This document shows, in pieces, positions 33,309 to 42,352 of a stretch of 64,000 bases of DNA. The position numbers and the translations under genes were made by a program. Source of the stretch: Lactobacillus xylocopicola (GTDB lineage Bacteria; Bacillota; Bacilli; Lactobacillales; Lactobacillaceae); NCBI RefSeq assembly GCF_033096005.1, contig NZ_AP026803.1, positions 1,358,001-1,422,000 on the forward strand. The letters run 5' to 3'. The notes under the pieces were generated by a model. The model worked only from the letters and a program-made list of their open reading frames with translations. It was not told where the DNA came from and ran no database searches. Positions within the stretch are counted from its first letter, which is position 1. Each line of letters begins with the position of its first letter.

Positions 33309-36281
33309 CTATTTGTAAAAGCCCTTCATCTGCAAGCCGTAGGCCTTACCAGCGGTCATATCGTACTGCACCGTCTCGTAATCGGCCAATAGCTTCTGTT
33401 GCTTCTTAGTCAGGTATTTAGGATCGATTACTTGACCCTTGCGTCCAATCAGCTCATAGCCTTTGTCACCATTAAAGTTGATTGTAATCGCTGGCAGTTT
33501 CTTGTGTACTTCAGTCAGCAGGGCCTGGTAAGGCGTCACTTTTGAATCAGTCTGTTGCAACACCATAGCGATGAAGTCACTGGAGCTGACAAAGTTATTG
33601 GCCTTGCGTGGTAATCTGGTCTTGGCACCGTGGTCACGAGCGTACTTGTTAGAATAAATAAAGTAACGGGTTGAGTGCATTTCTACTGGATACTTGGACG
33701 TGTAGCTTTGCGAAACAACACTTGGGTAGTGGTCGCCATAGAAGACTACCGTAATTGGTTTCTTGATGCGATCAATTTTGCCAATAAACTGTTTGACTGC
33801 TTGGTCAGTATATTGTGTTCCCTTAACATAGGTCGCCATTTGAACCCGAACCGCTGGTGTATTGAACAAGTCTCCTGAAATCTTACCCATGTATTCGTTA
33901 TTAGCATACCAATTGTTATACGGCATGTGATTTTGAATCGAAATTAAGTTGATGAACTGACCATCTTTTCTCGAATTAATTTGCTTCAAACCATTGGCAT
34001 AAGTAGTGTAGTCAGAGTTATAGCCACTCTTGCCCAATTTCTTTTGGTCAATGATCTTGTACTTCGAACCACTATAAACAAACTTATCAAACTTAAACCG
34101 GTGATAGTCTTCACGCCTTGAGTAATAAGTACCAATGAAGGGGTGCACTGCAGACCGGTAATCGAAGTTCATCCCAATTGTTGGGTAAAAGTCGTAGTTA
34201 GGGACAACCTGAACATAAGGCGTTAACGTGGACTTAAACAGGCCCATATTAAGCCCAGTCAACGTTTCCCATTCCATGTTGGCCGTGCCACCACCGTAAC
34301 CGGCGCTAAGCATGGTGCCATATGAAGACCGTGATTTCATTGACTGGATGAACTTGACCGGGTTAGGAACTGAACGGTCAAACCTAATCGTCGGGAAAGT
34401 ATTGGGATCAACAAAACTTTCACTTAAGTTAAAGACAACGGTCTGGTCGCGCAAATCGTTCTTCCGGTTCTTGTTAATGCGCTCCGCAATCTTACTATAT
34501 TTATCATTCAGTTGCTTCATAGTGGAAGCTGAATAGCCAGTTGGCTTGTCCATAATCTGCAAGTCAATGTAGTTAAGGAAGTTTAGAACCGGACCATTCA
34601 CTTGGATATCACGTTCTGGATTACGGAAGCGTTGTCGGTTATCAAAGCCTCGGTTAATATGGTAAATAACCCCGCCATCGTGGTTAAACCGCAAAGGCGT
34701 CATAAACAGCAGCAGGCTGAGCAGAGCCCAGATACCGCGGCGCTTCCACGAGCCGTGCTTCTTGATCGGAACCTTGCGCTCCAAAAAGAGATCAAGCACA
34801 ATAACAGCAATAATCGCTACCAAGATAGCAATCACGGTAGTTTTACCCACCATTGGCAACAGGGTCTTCCAGTTAACAATTTCACTGATTTCAGTTGGGT
34901 AAATAGGCTCACCCCGGAGCAGCAACTTAATCTTGTTAGCAATTGCCCAACCAATTGCAATCAAGCTAACCAGCATGTTGGAGGTCCAGTAACGGGTAGT
35001 CACAAAGTAAAAGATTGAGAACAGCGCATCAAGAAAGATGGTCGTCAAAATAATGGCAAAAAATTTCGTTCCCAAGAGATAGACAATTGCATTAATGGTA
35101 GCAGCAGTACTGATTTGAATGCGCAGATTGTCCGCTTCAATTAAGAAGGAGCCAAAACTGAGTACATAGAACCAAGCCCAGGTAAGCAGCTTAACCCGGT
35201 TATTGGCAACAAACCGGGTGAACCGCGACCAGATTGCTTCACAGACCTTGGCCAGGTTCGGTTCATTGTCTAAGTAGTCAATCGTCTTAGCCAGTGGCTT
35301 GATTCTAAACAAGTAGCGCTCCAGCACTGCCGCCCAAAGCCAGGTAATTGCAGTCATGACCACAATCATGATTAACTTGTCAAGCGCACCCGACCCAGTA
35401 AAGTGAAAGTCATTCATAAATCGCGGCGAAATCGGTGCATCCATAAAAATGATCACCGGAATAAAGTACCGCATGTCTTTCTTAGTAAGGGTCATGATGA
35501 CCTTTTTAAACAGTAAGAAAATTGCTACAACAAGCAAAAACATAAGGGGCGAAGACGGGTTATTCAAAAATTCCCGGTTCCAGTCACCGCCACCGTTACC
35601 AGAGATAATCTGTGACCAGTAAACCGCATCAAAACCGGAGACACCAATCACCACCACAAAGAAAGAGATAACACCACTGATTAGTGAGAGTGTTAACAAC
35701 TTCCCATTGATTGGAAGATCAGCTAAAAACATACCCCATGCAAAAAACAGCACCAGATATAATCCATAAATGGAGTATTGGAAAGATAAGTTGCCCGCGC
35801 TCAAGGCAAACCCCAATAACGTGAGCCCACTCAGTACAATTAGATTCTGCTTTACAGTTAATTTGTGCAGTAGATCAGATAAATGTGACTGCACCAACAA
35901 ACTGAAAAACAATCCAGCAAATAACACTGAAGTACTAGTAATGATGGGAAAGAGCATGCCCCACACCCGCCACATATTGAAGCGTCCTGGCACCTTAAAG
36001 AAGAAGAGTACGTAATAGACCAGCAAGGTGGCCATAGCTAGCAGCCAATACTTATAGCTTTCACTAGCACTCTGCTTCTTGCGGCTATACACCGCTCCAA
36101 AAATCATTGGCACAATCATCAAAGTCGCATTATGCATCATGTTAGGCATAAAACGGACAAAGGAGTAATGTGCTTGCGCTGCTACACCCTTCAAACTGTA
36201 CATCTGCACTAGCATGAACAAGGTTGCCGCCAGCATGCAAATAACTTGAACCGCTTTTAACGTTTTTTTGTTTTTATTCAT
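33309..36281 (-). CDS. LTA-synthase-like membrane sulfatase-fold protein with extra N-terminal membrane domain
   Basis: The 990-residue protein is much longer than LtaS (about 650). Residues 1-340 hold about ten hydrophobic helices, reminiscent of acyltransferase-3-like domains. Residues 370-540 form a second membrane block, and 570-990 form an extracellular alkaline-phosphatase/sulfatase fold. In that fold the catalytic-type residues of LtaS enzymes can be matched: Glu in NLSESFVDP (near 621), Thr in GGGTANMEWETLTG (near 665) and Asp-His in VFYGDHYPS (near 848). It is likely to transfer glycerol-phosphate or a similar group to a wall polymer. Which polymer is unknown. It is a single gene with a TATAAT -10 near 36489-36494. 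Confidence 0.82.
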   Translation of the reverse strand: MNKNKKTLKAVQVICMLAATLFMLVQMYSLKGVAAQAHYSFVRFMPNMMHNATLMIVPMIFGAVYSRKKQSASESYKYWLLAMATLLVYYVLFFFKVPGRFNMWRVWGMLFPIITSTSVLFAGLFFSLLVQSHLSDLLHKLTVKQNLIVLSGLTLLGFALSAGNLSFQYSIYGLYLVLFFAWGMFLADLPINGKLLTLSLISGVISFFVVVIGVSGFDAVYWSQIISGNGGGDWNREFLNNPSSPLMFLLVVAIFLLFKKVIMTLTKKDMRYFIPVIIFMDAPISPRFMNDFHFTGSGALDKLIMIVVMTAITWLWAAVLERYLFRIKPLAKTIDYLDNEPNLAKVCEAIWSRFTRFVANNRVKLLTWAWFYVLSFGSFLIEADNLRIQISTAATINAIVYLLGTKFFAIILTTIFLDALFSIFYFVTTRYWTSNMLVSLIAIGWAIANKIKLLLRGEPIYPTEISEIVNWKTLLPMVGKTTVIAILVAIIAVIVLDLFLERKVPIKKHGSWKRRGIWALLSLLLFMTPLRFNHDGGVIYHINRGFDNRQRFRNPERDIQVNGPVLNFLNYIDLQIMDKPTGYSASTMKQLNDKYSKIAERINKNRKNDLRDQTVVFNLSESFVDPNTFPTIRFDRSVPNPVKFIQSMKSRSSYGTMLSAGYGGGTANMEWETLTGLNMGLFKSTLTPYVQVVPNYDFYPTIGMNFDYRSAVHPFIGTYYSRREDYHRFKFDKFVYSGSKYKIIDQKKLGKSGYNSDYTTYANGLKQINSRKDGQFINLISIQNHMPYNNWYANNEYMGKISGDLFNTPAVRVQMATYVKGTQYTDQAVKQFIGKIDRIKKPITVVFYGDHYPSVVSQSYTSKYPVEMHSTRYFIYSNKYARDHGAKTRLPRKANNFVSSSDFIAMVLQQTDSKVTPYQALLTEVHKKLPAITINFNGDKGYELIGRKGQVIDPKYLTKKQQKLLADYETVQYDMTAGKAYGLQMKGFYK

Positions 36282-36573
36282 ATTCCAGTCTATGTCCTTA
36301 CTAAATTAATGATGCGATTGCACACCTCTTAAACCCGCTATCTAAAATACCATAATCCAGGTTCAAGGAGCATTTTTAAGCAACAGGTCATAAAAGCAGT
36401 TTCCGTGCTAAATTGTGACCAAAAGAGTGCTATCCAATATTCTACAACACTCACAAAACTAAATTTGCAATTATTACCAGTATACAATATTATACTCCGT
36501 TTTTTAGCTAAAACGATAGTCCGCAAAAACCGCTGGGCCAACTAAGTGGTGCCAGCACTTGAGCTGCGCACCT

Positions 36574-37686
36574 TTAATTCCCACCAGCTTTTGGTTCAGC
36601 ATAATCTAAATAAAGGTGGTACTCCTGCGTTGCTATGTTGCTAAAGTCAAAGCCGCGCGCCACATTACGTTTATTCTGGTATGTTTCATTGTTTTTGAGC
36701 GGCAGTAATTTAAGGCCTAACTCCGCACGCAGATAATCTGATACCCGTTGTAATTCCTTGGTTGACTGCACCTGGTAAGAAACATCGTCAATCGTAGCAT
36801 TATGACCGTGCAGGTAGTCGCTTTTGGCATGCTTAGTGGTATCACGATAATTTAACGCAATCTGTTGGAGCGCGGCAAAAGTCAGGTTAGTCTTAACATT
36901 ACCAGAAATTGAAGTCAAAACTGAATCAAGCTTGGTTAATGTATTAAGTGAAATCGTTTTTTGAATCAGGGCTGTAATCACTTGGCGCTGGCGCTGTTGG
37001 CGACCATAGTCACCCTTGGGATCATCATAGCGCATCCGTGAATAGGCCAACGCACCACCACCACCCATGTGAGTTAACTGATTTTTCTTAAAAATATAGC
37101 CACCATACTCAAAGCTGAGGTTAGGCCTAATGTCAATCCCGCCAACATAGCGGATTAGCCGCATAATGCCCTTCATGTTGACCAGGGCATAGTACTTGAT
37201 AGGCACGTTAACCAGTTTTGAAACGCTGGCCATCGACATAGCTGCACCCCCAAGCGGATATGCCGCATTAATCTTTTCGATTTGAAAAGTTTCTGCACCC
37301 ACCATCTGGGCCATCGTATCACGTGGCACCGACATTAACGTGTAGCGCTTTTTTTCAGGATTGACCACGGCAATGATGACCGTATCGGAGTTACCCACTT
37401 TTTCCGTGCGGTCCAGCGCCCCCGTATCAGTCCCCAGCAGCAAAACCGCAAATTTACGCTGGCCGTTGAACTCGCCCTGCTTAATTTGAACGTGATTACT
37501 GCTGTCATAAGTACTATCGATCGCATTTTTGGTGCGAACATAAACATAGGCCGAATAGGCCGCAACTACCACTGTTGCAAGAGCAAAAACACTCAATACC
37601 CACGCCCAAATCCGTCGCTTCTTCCTGTGCTTTTCAGCATGTAATGCGACCCGTTTGCGAATGGGCTGATTATCATTATGATCCAT
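36574..37686 (-). CDS. LytR-CpsA-Psr (LCP) family wall polymer ligase
   Basis: LCP enzymes attach teichoic acids or polysaccharides to peptidoglycan at the outer membrane face. The 370 residues comprise a basic cytoplasmic tail, one membrane helix (about 29-50), and the LCP domain from about 78. The domain has LLLGTDTGALDRTEKVGNSD, the phosphate-contact SVPRDTM near 122, and an SRMRYDDPKGDYGRQQRQRQ segment near 220. It is transcribed toward the LTA-synthase-like gene; the 292-base gap between them holds only promoter-like AT-rich DNA. A paralogue lies at 60057-61229. Confidence 0.93.
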   Translation of the reverse strand: MDHNDNQPIRKRVALHAEKHRKKRRIWAWVLSVFALATVVVAAYSAYVYVRTKNAIDSTYDSSNHVQIKQGEFNGQRKFAVLLLGTDTGALDRTEKVGNSDTVIIAVVNPEKKRYTLMSVPRDTMAQMVGAETFQIEKINAAYPLGGAAMSMASVSKLVNVPIKYYALVNMKGIMRLIRYVGGIDIRPNLSFEYGGYIFKKNQLTHMGGGGALAYSRMRYDDPKGDYGRQQRQRQVITALIQKTISLNTLTKLDSVLTSISGNVKTNLTFAALQQIALNYRDTTKHAKSDYLHGHNATIDDVSYQVQSTKELQRVSDYLRAELGLKLLPLKNNETYQNKRNVARGFDFSNIATQEYHLYLDYAEPKAGGN

Positions 37687-37740
37687 CGTTTTTATTTACC
37701 AATTATCAATTATTAATACTAATTACATGATTATATCATA

Positions 37741-37769
37741 GCAAAAAAGCAAACCGTTGCCGGTTTGTC
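37741..37769 (-). terminator. Terminator of the mutarotase-like gene
   Basis: CAAACCG/CGGTTTG closes a TTGC-type loop; on the minus strand it is followed by a CTTTTTTG run, 28 bases past the gene's stop. Confidence 0.85.
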
Positions 37770-37797
37770 TATGATTTCTTATTAAAATCGTTAAACT

Positions 37798-38361
37798 TTA
37801 GCTCACCGTCAAAGCCAGCTTAAATTCCACACTAGCATCACTTTTTAAAGTAGAGTCATTGGCAGCAATGATTTGCTCATTTTGAGCTAACAACTCAAAA
37901 TTGGTGGCCTCCGCTTTTAAAGTTATTTCATCTCGTGTTAGTTCAAGTTCATTCACCCTTTCGGTGATTGACCATCCTGCAAAAACCGGCAGGGTAAAAG
38001 CAAAGGAAAAAGGCATATCCTTATGTGAGTTGTTTTTTAAATAACACTTGAGCTCAACCCGGTTACCTTCTAATAGATAGGTCAAAATTGCTTCAAAGTG
38101 ATAGGGAAACTTCTGATAACTGTCATTATCATCAATCAAGGCCAAACTAACCTGCGCATCCCCCTTATCAATGACAGTCCAAGGTAAGAGCTGGGCCCAG
38201 TTTTCACTGCGGTCCGCCCCCTTAAAGGCAACCTCTAAATTTTTTCGCGTATCCTGGTCTCTAAGATAATCAATTTGATTATTTTGGTTAACCAGATTTA
38301 GCACTTGGCCGCCCTTTTCATCAACGGCCACGCGCAAAACAGAATTTTCAATTGTTTGCAT
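37798..38361 (-). CDS. Short galactose-mutarotase-like protein
   Basis: The protein begins MQTIENSVLRVAVDEKGGQVLNLVN and follows the beta-sandwich pattern of aldose 1-epimerase (LacX-like) proteins. At 187 residues it lacks roughly a third of the usual 290. The typical 'HWG.HAPVLFP' stretch after the first strands is absent, and I see no clear catalytic His pair. It may bind or no longer convert sugars. The frame is open to 38397, but GGAG precedes the ATG at 38361. A TATAAT -10 lies upstream near 38480. Confidence 0.6.
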   Translation of the reverse strand: MQTIENSVLRVAVDEKGGQVLNLVNQNNQIDYLRDQDTRKNLEVAFKGADRSENWAQLLPWTVIDKGDAQVSLALIDDNDSYQKFPYHFEAILTYLLEGNRVELKCYLKNNSHKDMPFSFAFTLPVFAGWSITERVNELELTRDEITLKAEATNFELLAQNEQIIAANDSTLKSDASVEFKLALTVS

Positions 38362-38601
38362 AGCACACTCCAAACTTTCTTCTTTAGAAAATAGCATTTT
38401 ATCGGTGTTGGTGTCAATTCAGGCTTGAAATCTAACTAATTGGCAGCTAGAAGAGCTTCATTTAAATTATTGAAAAAGAATTATACTACAAAAACTTTAA
38501 TTAGGACCAAAAAATAATTGGGGCAAAACACAATTATCAATAACTTTCCTAAAAGAAAAAGCACAAAACATTAGCAAAATTTGCTCTGGTATACTATAAT
38601 G

Positions 38602-38682
38602 TAATTGTTCCCGAGAATTATAAATTTAGTTTTTGGAACAAGTTAATAAAAAGAGTACCCCAAGCAATTGGGGTACTTTTTT
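38602..38682 (+). ncRNA. Candidate small RNA
   Basis: An extended -10 promoter (TGGTATACT at 38587-38595, with overlapping TATAAT at 38595-38600) is followed by a 7-bp inverted repeat, TTGTTCC (38605-38611) with GGAACAA (38635-38641). Ten bases later comes a strong terminator, AGTACCCCAA/TTGGGGTACT plus six T residues. No reading frame of note lies between. This is the anatomy of an sRNA of about 75-80 nt. The terminator could simply belong to the hicB-like gene on the other strand, so expression evidence is needed. Confidence 0.4.
38653..38682. terminator. Bidirectional terminator beside the HicB gene
   Basis: AAGTACCCCAA and TTGGGGTACTT (with one shift) form a GC-capped stem with a GCAA-type loop, flanked by A and T runs. 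It can end the hicB-like transcript (minus) and the candidate sRNA (plus). Confidence 0.9.
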
Positions 38683-38970
38683 CTATATTCGATAATTAAT
38701 GCGCGCGTGCGCTGCTTCGGTTAGGTCTGCAGAAACTGGCGCAACAAAGGAGCCATCGTTAGGCACTTCGACTTCACTAATTTTACTCGACTGGGGCAGG
38801 TCCGTCTTGTTATATAACCGGCTGGCAAGGGTATCAGCAGCCATCTTCATTGCCTCACGCAATCCTTGGCCTTCAGTGATGCCACCCTTAATATCGGGAA
38901 AGTTAATGACATAAACATCATTCCCCAATGGCCGAAAAATGGCGGGATAAGTTACTATTCTGTGCTTCAT
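38683..38970 (-). CDS. Solitary HicB-family protein
   Basis: The 95-residue protein has the HicB partial RNase-H-like fold pattern: YPAIFRPLGNDVYVINFPDI followed by ITEGQGLREAMKMAADTLAS. HicB normally neutralises the mRNA interferase HicA encoded next to it. No HicA-sized frame is adjacent, and no C-terminal DNA-binding domain is evident, so this is an orphan antitoxin-like protein. A strong ribosome site (AAGGAGGT) precedes the start. Confidence 0.85.
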   Translation of the reverse strand: MKHRIVTYPAIFRPLGNDVYVINFPDIKGGITEGQGLREAMKMAADTLASRLYNKTDLPQSSKISEVEVPNDGSFVAPVSADLTEAAHARINYRI

Positions 38971-39133
38971 CTACAAACCTCCTTAATTTGTATGTACTCT
39001 TATTATCATATAACAAAACCAGTGAAATTTAATAAAAATTAGTAAAAAATTACGTTTTAACAAAGAAAAATTTTTTCACTTTCCTTTTTTAATAATTTTC
39101 TCCTCTTCTTTAAGACGAGCTTAATTGACCAAT

Positions 39134-39168
39134 AAAAATGCGCTACATCAACTTGTAGCGCATTTTTT
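39134..39168. terminator. Terminator downstream of the MFS gene
   Basis: AAAAATGCGCTACA and TGTAGCGCATTTTTT form a perfect stem with a short loop about 45 bases past the MFS stop. Confidence 0.9.
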
Positions 39169-39212
39169 CGATTAACCTTAAAATCCTAAACCTACGGATC
39201 AAGCCTGATCAC

Positions 39213-40643
39213 TTAATTCTTTTTAAATAACCGCCAGCCACTCAAAAGTACAGTCACCAAGCAGATAAGTAGTGAAATAATGAAAACGACGTGCATACCG
39301 TAGATAAAGATTTCCGGCTGTTTAGGCAAGTAGCCCGTTACCCGCGCCCCCTTGGCTTGGCTCATGGCAGAAAAAAGAACTGTGGTTGCACTTGAAATCC
39401 CAATTACCATACCCAAATTACGGGAAAGTGAGTTAATACTGCCAGCAATGCCCAAATCCTTTTGCTCAACTGAACTCATTACTAAAGAATTATTCGGCGA
39501 GCTGAAGATACCACTGCCGAGGCCCATGATTGCGATGCTGACTACAAAAAGCCAAGTAGGTGAATCGAGGTTGCACATCGTGTAACCAATCTGGCTAATT
39601 AGCAGTAATACTAACCCGATAAAGGTTATTAACTTGGGACCAATCTTATCAGAGAGTGTCCCGGCAACTGGCGCAGCAAAGAGCTGTACCACTGGCAAAA
39701 TCATTAAGATGTAACCCGTCTGGCTCGGTGCCAGGTGCCGCGCGTTTTCCAGGTAAAACGGCGTAACTACATTAAAGAAGAAATTAGTAATAAAAATCAA
39801 TAATGCACACAGCAAACTGACTGAAAAATCGGGGTTTTTAAACAGTTTAAACTGTAGTAAAGGGTTAGTAGTGTGCTTCTCAACGTATACAAAGCTAACC
39901 AAACTGACCACCCCAACTAGTAGCATTGCTAAGACAGGGAGAGCTGTAAAGCCCAACTGTTGTCCCAAAAAGACTCCACCAAACAGGGAAATCATTCCTA
40001 AAGCAAAGGTAAACGAACCGGTCCGATCAAGTGGTTCATTGGTAAAGGTAATGTCCTTGGGCAGGTAAATAGCTCCGATGATGGCAGCAACAATCCCAAC
40101 TGGAACATTCAACCAGAAGATATATGACCAAGATAAATGACTTAAAATCAGGCCGCCAAGTCCTGGCCCTGCAATAGAGCCCAGCGCTACAAAGGAGCCA
40201 ATAGTTCCTAAAGCCTTGCCCCGTTCAGTATTAGGAAAGATTTCGGTAATAATACCATTATTGGTTGCCATCGTCATGGCTGCACCCAGAGCTTGCAGGG
40301 CCCGGGCAGCCAAGAGAAATATCAAATTAACCTTAAAGCCAGACAAAAGTGATCCGGCAATAAAGAAAATTGCTCCTAAGCGGAAAATCTTGATTTTTCC
40401 GTGTAAGTCGCTCAATTTCCCAAAAAATAAAATAAAGCTGCAGACAATAATCAAATATAGTGAAACCACCCATTCAGATTGACTCATTGGAATCTGCAGG
40501 TCCTTGCTAATTACCGGCAAGGCAATATTGACAATGGTCCCATCAAGCGTCGACATGAAGGTAAACAGCCCCACTGCCACTAATATCCACCAGCGATTTT
40601 TTTGCACCTTTTGGTTAGTTTGATAACTCAACTTTTCTGACAT
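39213..40643 (-). CDS. MFS drug/H+ antiporter, DHA2 (EmrB/QacA) family
   Basis: The 476-residue protein has about 14 membrane helices. The DHA2 signatures include LDGTIVNIALPVISKDL near residue 33 and GKLSDLHGKIKIFRLGA near 75, with LGTIGSFVALGSIAGPGLGG (motif C) near 145. It likely exports hydrophobic compounds. It is a lone gene with its own promoter at 40695-40722 and a terminator. A second DHA2 transporter occurs at 61819-63255. Confidence 0.92.
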   Translation of the reverse strand: MSEKLSYQTNQKVQKNRWWILVAVGLFTFMSTLDGTIVNIALPVISKDLQIPMSQSEWVVSLYLIIVCSFILFFGKLSDLHGKIKIFRLGAIFFIAGSLLSGFKVNLIFLLAARALQALGAAMTMATNNGIITEIFPNTERGKALGTIGSFVALGSIAGPGLGGLILSHLSWSYIFWLNVPVGIVAAIIGAIYLPKDITFTNEPLDRTGSFTFALGMISLFGGVFLGQQLGFTALPVLAMLLVGVVSLVSFVYVEKHTTNPLLQFKLFKNPDFSVSLLCALLIFITNFFFNVVTPFYLENARHLAPSQTGYILMILPVVQLFAAPVAGTLSDKIGPKLITFIGLVLLLISQIGYTMCNLDSPTWLFVVSIAIMGLGSGIFSSPNNSLVMSSVEQKDLGIAGSINSLSRNLGMVIGISSATTVLFSAMSQAKGARVTGYLPKQPEIFIYGMHVVFIISLLICLVTVLLSGWRLFKKN

Positions 40644-40694
40644 TTAAACCAATCTCCTTAATTCCTCATTTAGTTAGGTACCTTATTAGAATAG

Positions 40695-40722
40695 ATTATA
40701 CTCTTTTTTTCTACGCTGCCAA
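40695..40722 (-). promoter_or_regulatory. Promoter of the MFS gene
   Basis: On the minus strand TTGGCA (40717-40722) and TATAAT (40695-40700) are 16 bases apart, about 50 bases before the start codon. The -35 abuts a long inverted repeat. Confidence 0.7.
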
Positions 40723-40769
40723 GTAGCAAAAAAACAATCACCTAATTAATGTGATTGTTTTTTGCTACT
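40722..40769. repeat. Long inverted repeat / orphan bidirectional terminator
   Basis: AGTAGCAAAAAA-CAATCAC (40722-40741) pairs with GTGATTG-TTTTTTGCTACT (40751-40769), 19 bp with one bulged A and a 9-base AT loop. It looks like an intrinsic terminator in both directions, but no gene ends here on either strand. It could be a remnant of a lost gene or a boundary of the acquired operon that follows. Confidence 0.75.
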
Positions 40770-40891
40770 ATTCTTTTACAATTGCACCTACTAATCGTAA
40801 TTTGCCGCCAATCTGCTAAAAGAGTCTATTACTGCTTTTAAAAATCCCCTATATAAAGCTTAAAAGCAGACAATTACCGCTTAGTATGACA

Positions 40892-40920
40892 TTGACAACC
40901 ATTCTTGACTACTCTATACT
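40892..40920 (+). promoter_or_regulatory. Strong promoter of the permease-DUF917-hydantoinase operon
   Basis: A perfect TTGACA (40892-40897) and TATACT (40915-40920) are exactly 17 bases apart. A leader of about 90 bases follows, made of AT-only near-repeats (AATTAATAATTAAT and variants, 40930-40985). It contains no obvious aptamer. The 375-base gap 40644-41018 holds nothing else coding. Confidence 0.8.
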
Positions 40921-41018
40921 CCGATTAGTTAAATATTAATAATTAATAATTAATATAAATAATTATTAATAATATTATCAATTTTTGATTAGATAACTTT
41001 AGAAAGAGAAAAATAAGG

Positions 41019-42299
41019 ATGAAAAAAAATAAAATCAGTTCTAATGAAGATATTTATGATGACTACTCAACCCAGCGCTTTCCTAAAAACAAACGTGATC
41101 CTATGTGGAAAGTACTCATGGTCCAAATTGGCGGCTTTGTTGCTTTAAGTCAATTTATGTTAGGTGCCGAATTAGGCTATGGAATGAATTTTTACCATGC
41201 CGTTTTATCTACTATCTTAGGTAGTGTAATTCTACAGTTTATTTCATTCGGATTAGGCCTAGCAGGTCAAAAAGAAGGATTACCAACTAGTTTATTATCA
41301 AAGTGGGCAGGATTTGGCACAATTGGCTCTGCAATTGTTGGTTTAGCATTTGCAATAAGTTTAATTGGCTGGTTTGGCATTCAAAATTCTGTATTTGCTG
41401 AAGGTGTTGTACAGATACTCAATACCATTACACACAGCAGTCTTAACTATCAATTAATAGCTACAATTACTGGGTTATTAGTGACTTTTTCAGTTATTTT
41501 TGGCTTTAAAGGTTTGAGTTGGACAACTAATATTTCTATCCCTGCCTTTATTATTGTTATGGGTTTTGCTACATACAATATGCTCAAAGGCAACAGCTTA
41601 AGTCACTTAGCAACAATGGTTGCTCCAGGTGCGGCAATGAGTATGAGTGCTGGTATAACAATGGTTACTGGTAATTTTATTGTCGGTGCGATTATCATGC
41701 CAGATATTACTAGAAGAACTAAAAACGGTCGTGATGTTTTTTGGGTATGTGTAATTGGAACACTTGTTGGCGAACTAGGTGTTAACATCATTGGTGTATT
41801 AATGGCTCATGCAATTGGCTCAAAAGAAATCATGCCAATTATTTACCAACTAACTGGGGCATTAGGAATTGCTTTGATTGTCTTGTCATCTGTTAAAGTC
41901 AATGACATGAACCTATATTCAGCCAGTCTTAACGTAGTTAACTTTTTTAGACAAGTTTTCAAGGTAACCCTAAATCGTTCAGTTATGACTGTAATTACGG
42001 GGATTTTAGGGACCGTTCTTTCCGTTATTGGCTTAATTGATAAATTTCAGGGCTTTTTGACCTTGTTAGGGGTGGTCTTTCCGCCAATCGCTGCAATTAT
42101 GGTTGTTGATTATTGGATTTTAAAAACAGACCGAAAAATTTTAGCCGTAAGTCGTCATAAAGGTGAACTACCTCAAACATCTTCCAAACTACCAGTGATG
42201 ACTGTAATTGCTTGGATTATTGGTATCCTAGTGGGGCAATTTGTTACCTGGGGCGTTCAGTCCATTAACGTTTTATTTGCTTCTGGTCTAACTTATTAA
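41019..42299 (+). CDS. CodB-like NCS1 family permease
   Basis: The 426-residue protein has about 12 hydrophobic helices with the nucleobase:cation symporter-1 pattern (WKVLMVQIGGFVALSQFMLGAE near 30, GNFIVGAIIMPDITR near 225). NCS1 members import cytosine, hydantoins, allantoin or related ring compounds. It starts the operon with a DUF917 protein and a hydantoinase A subunit, which suggests a cyclic amide or ureide cargo. The codon choice is visibly AT-richer than in flanking genes. Ribosome site AAGGA sits just before the ATG. Confidence 0.88.
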   Translation: MKKNKISSNEDIYDDYSTQRFPKNKRDPMWKVLMVQIGGFVALSQFMLGAELGYGMNFYHAVLSTILGSVILQFISFGLGLAGQKEGLPTSLLSKWAGFGTIGSAIVGLAFAISLIGWFGIQNSVFAEGVVQILNTITHSSLNYQLIATITGLLVTFSVIFGFKGLSWTTNISIPAFIIVMGFATYNMLKGNSLSHLATMVAPGAAMSMSAGITMVTGNFIVGAIIMPDITRRTKNGRDVFWVCVIGTLVGELGVNIIGVLMAHAIGSKEIMPIIYQLTGALGIALIVLSSVKVNDMNLYSASLNVVNFFRQVFKVTLNRSVMTVITGILGTVLSVIGLIDKFQGFLTLLGVVFPPIAAIMVVDYWILKTDRKILAVSRHKGELPQTSSKLPVMTVIAWIIGILVGQFVTWGVQSINVLFASGLTY

Positions 42300-42352
42300 T
42301 TAGAAAAACCAACCATTCAATAATAAAAGATAAAGAATTAGAGGAATAAATT

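Noticed and set aside
36338..36541. 67-codon minus-strand frame in the gap upstream of the LTA-synthase-like gene
   Set aside because: No ribosome site, no family resemblance, and it overlaps the likely promoter (TATAAT near 36489).
40921..40990. Iteron-like or CRISPR-like AT repeats
   Set aside because: The units are irregular, without spacers, and no replication or cas gene is near; more likely a plain AT-rich leader.
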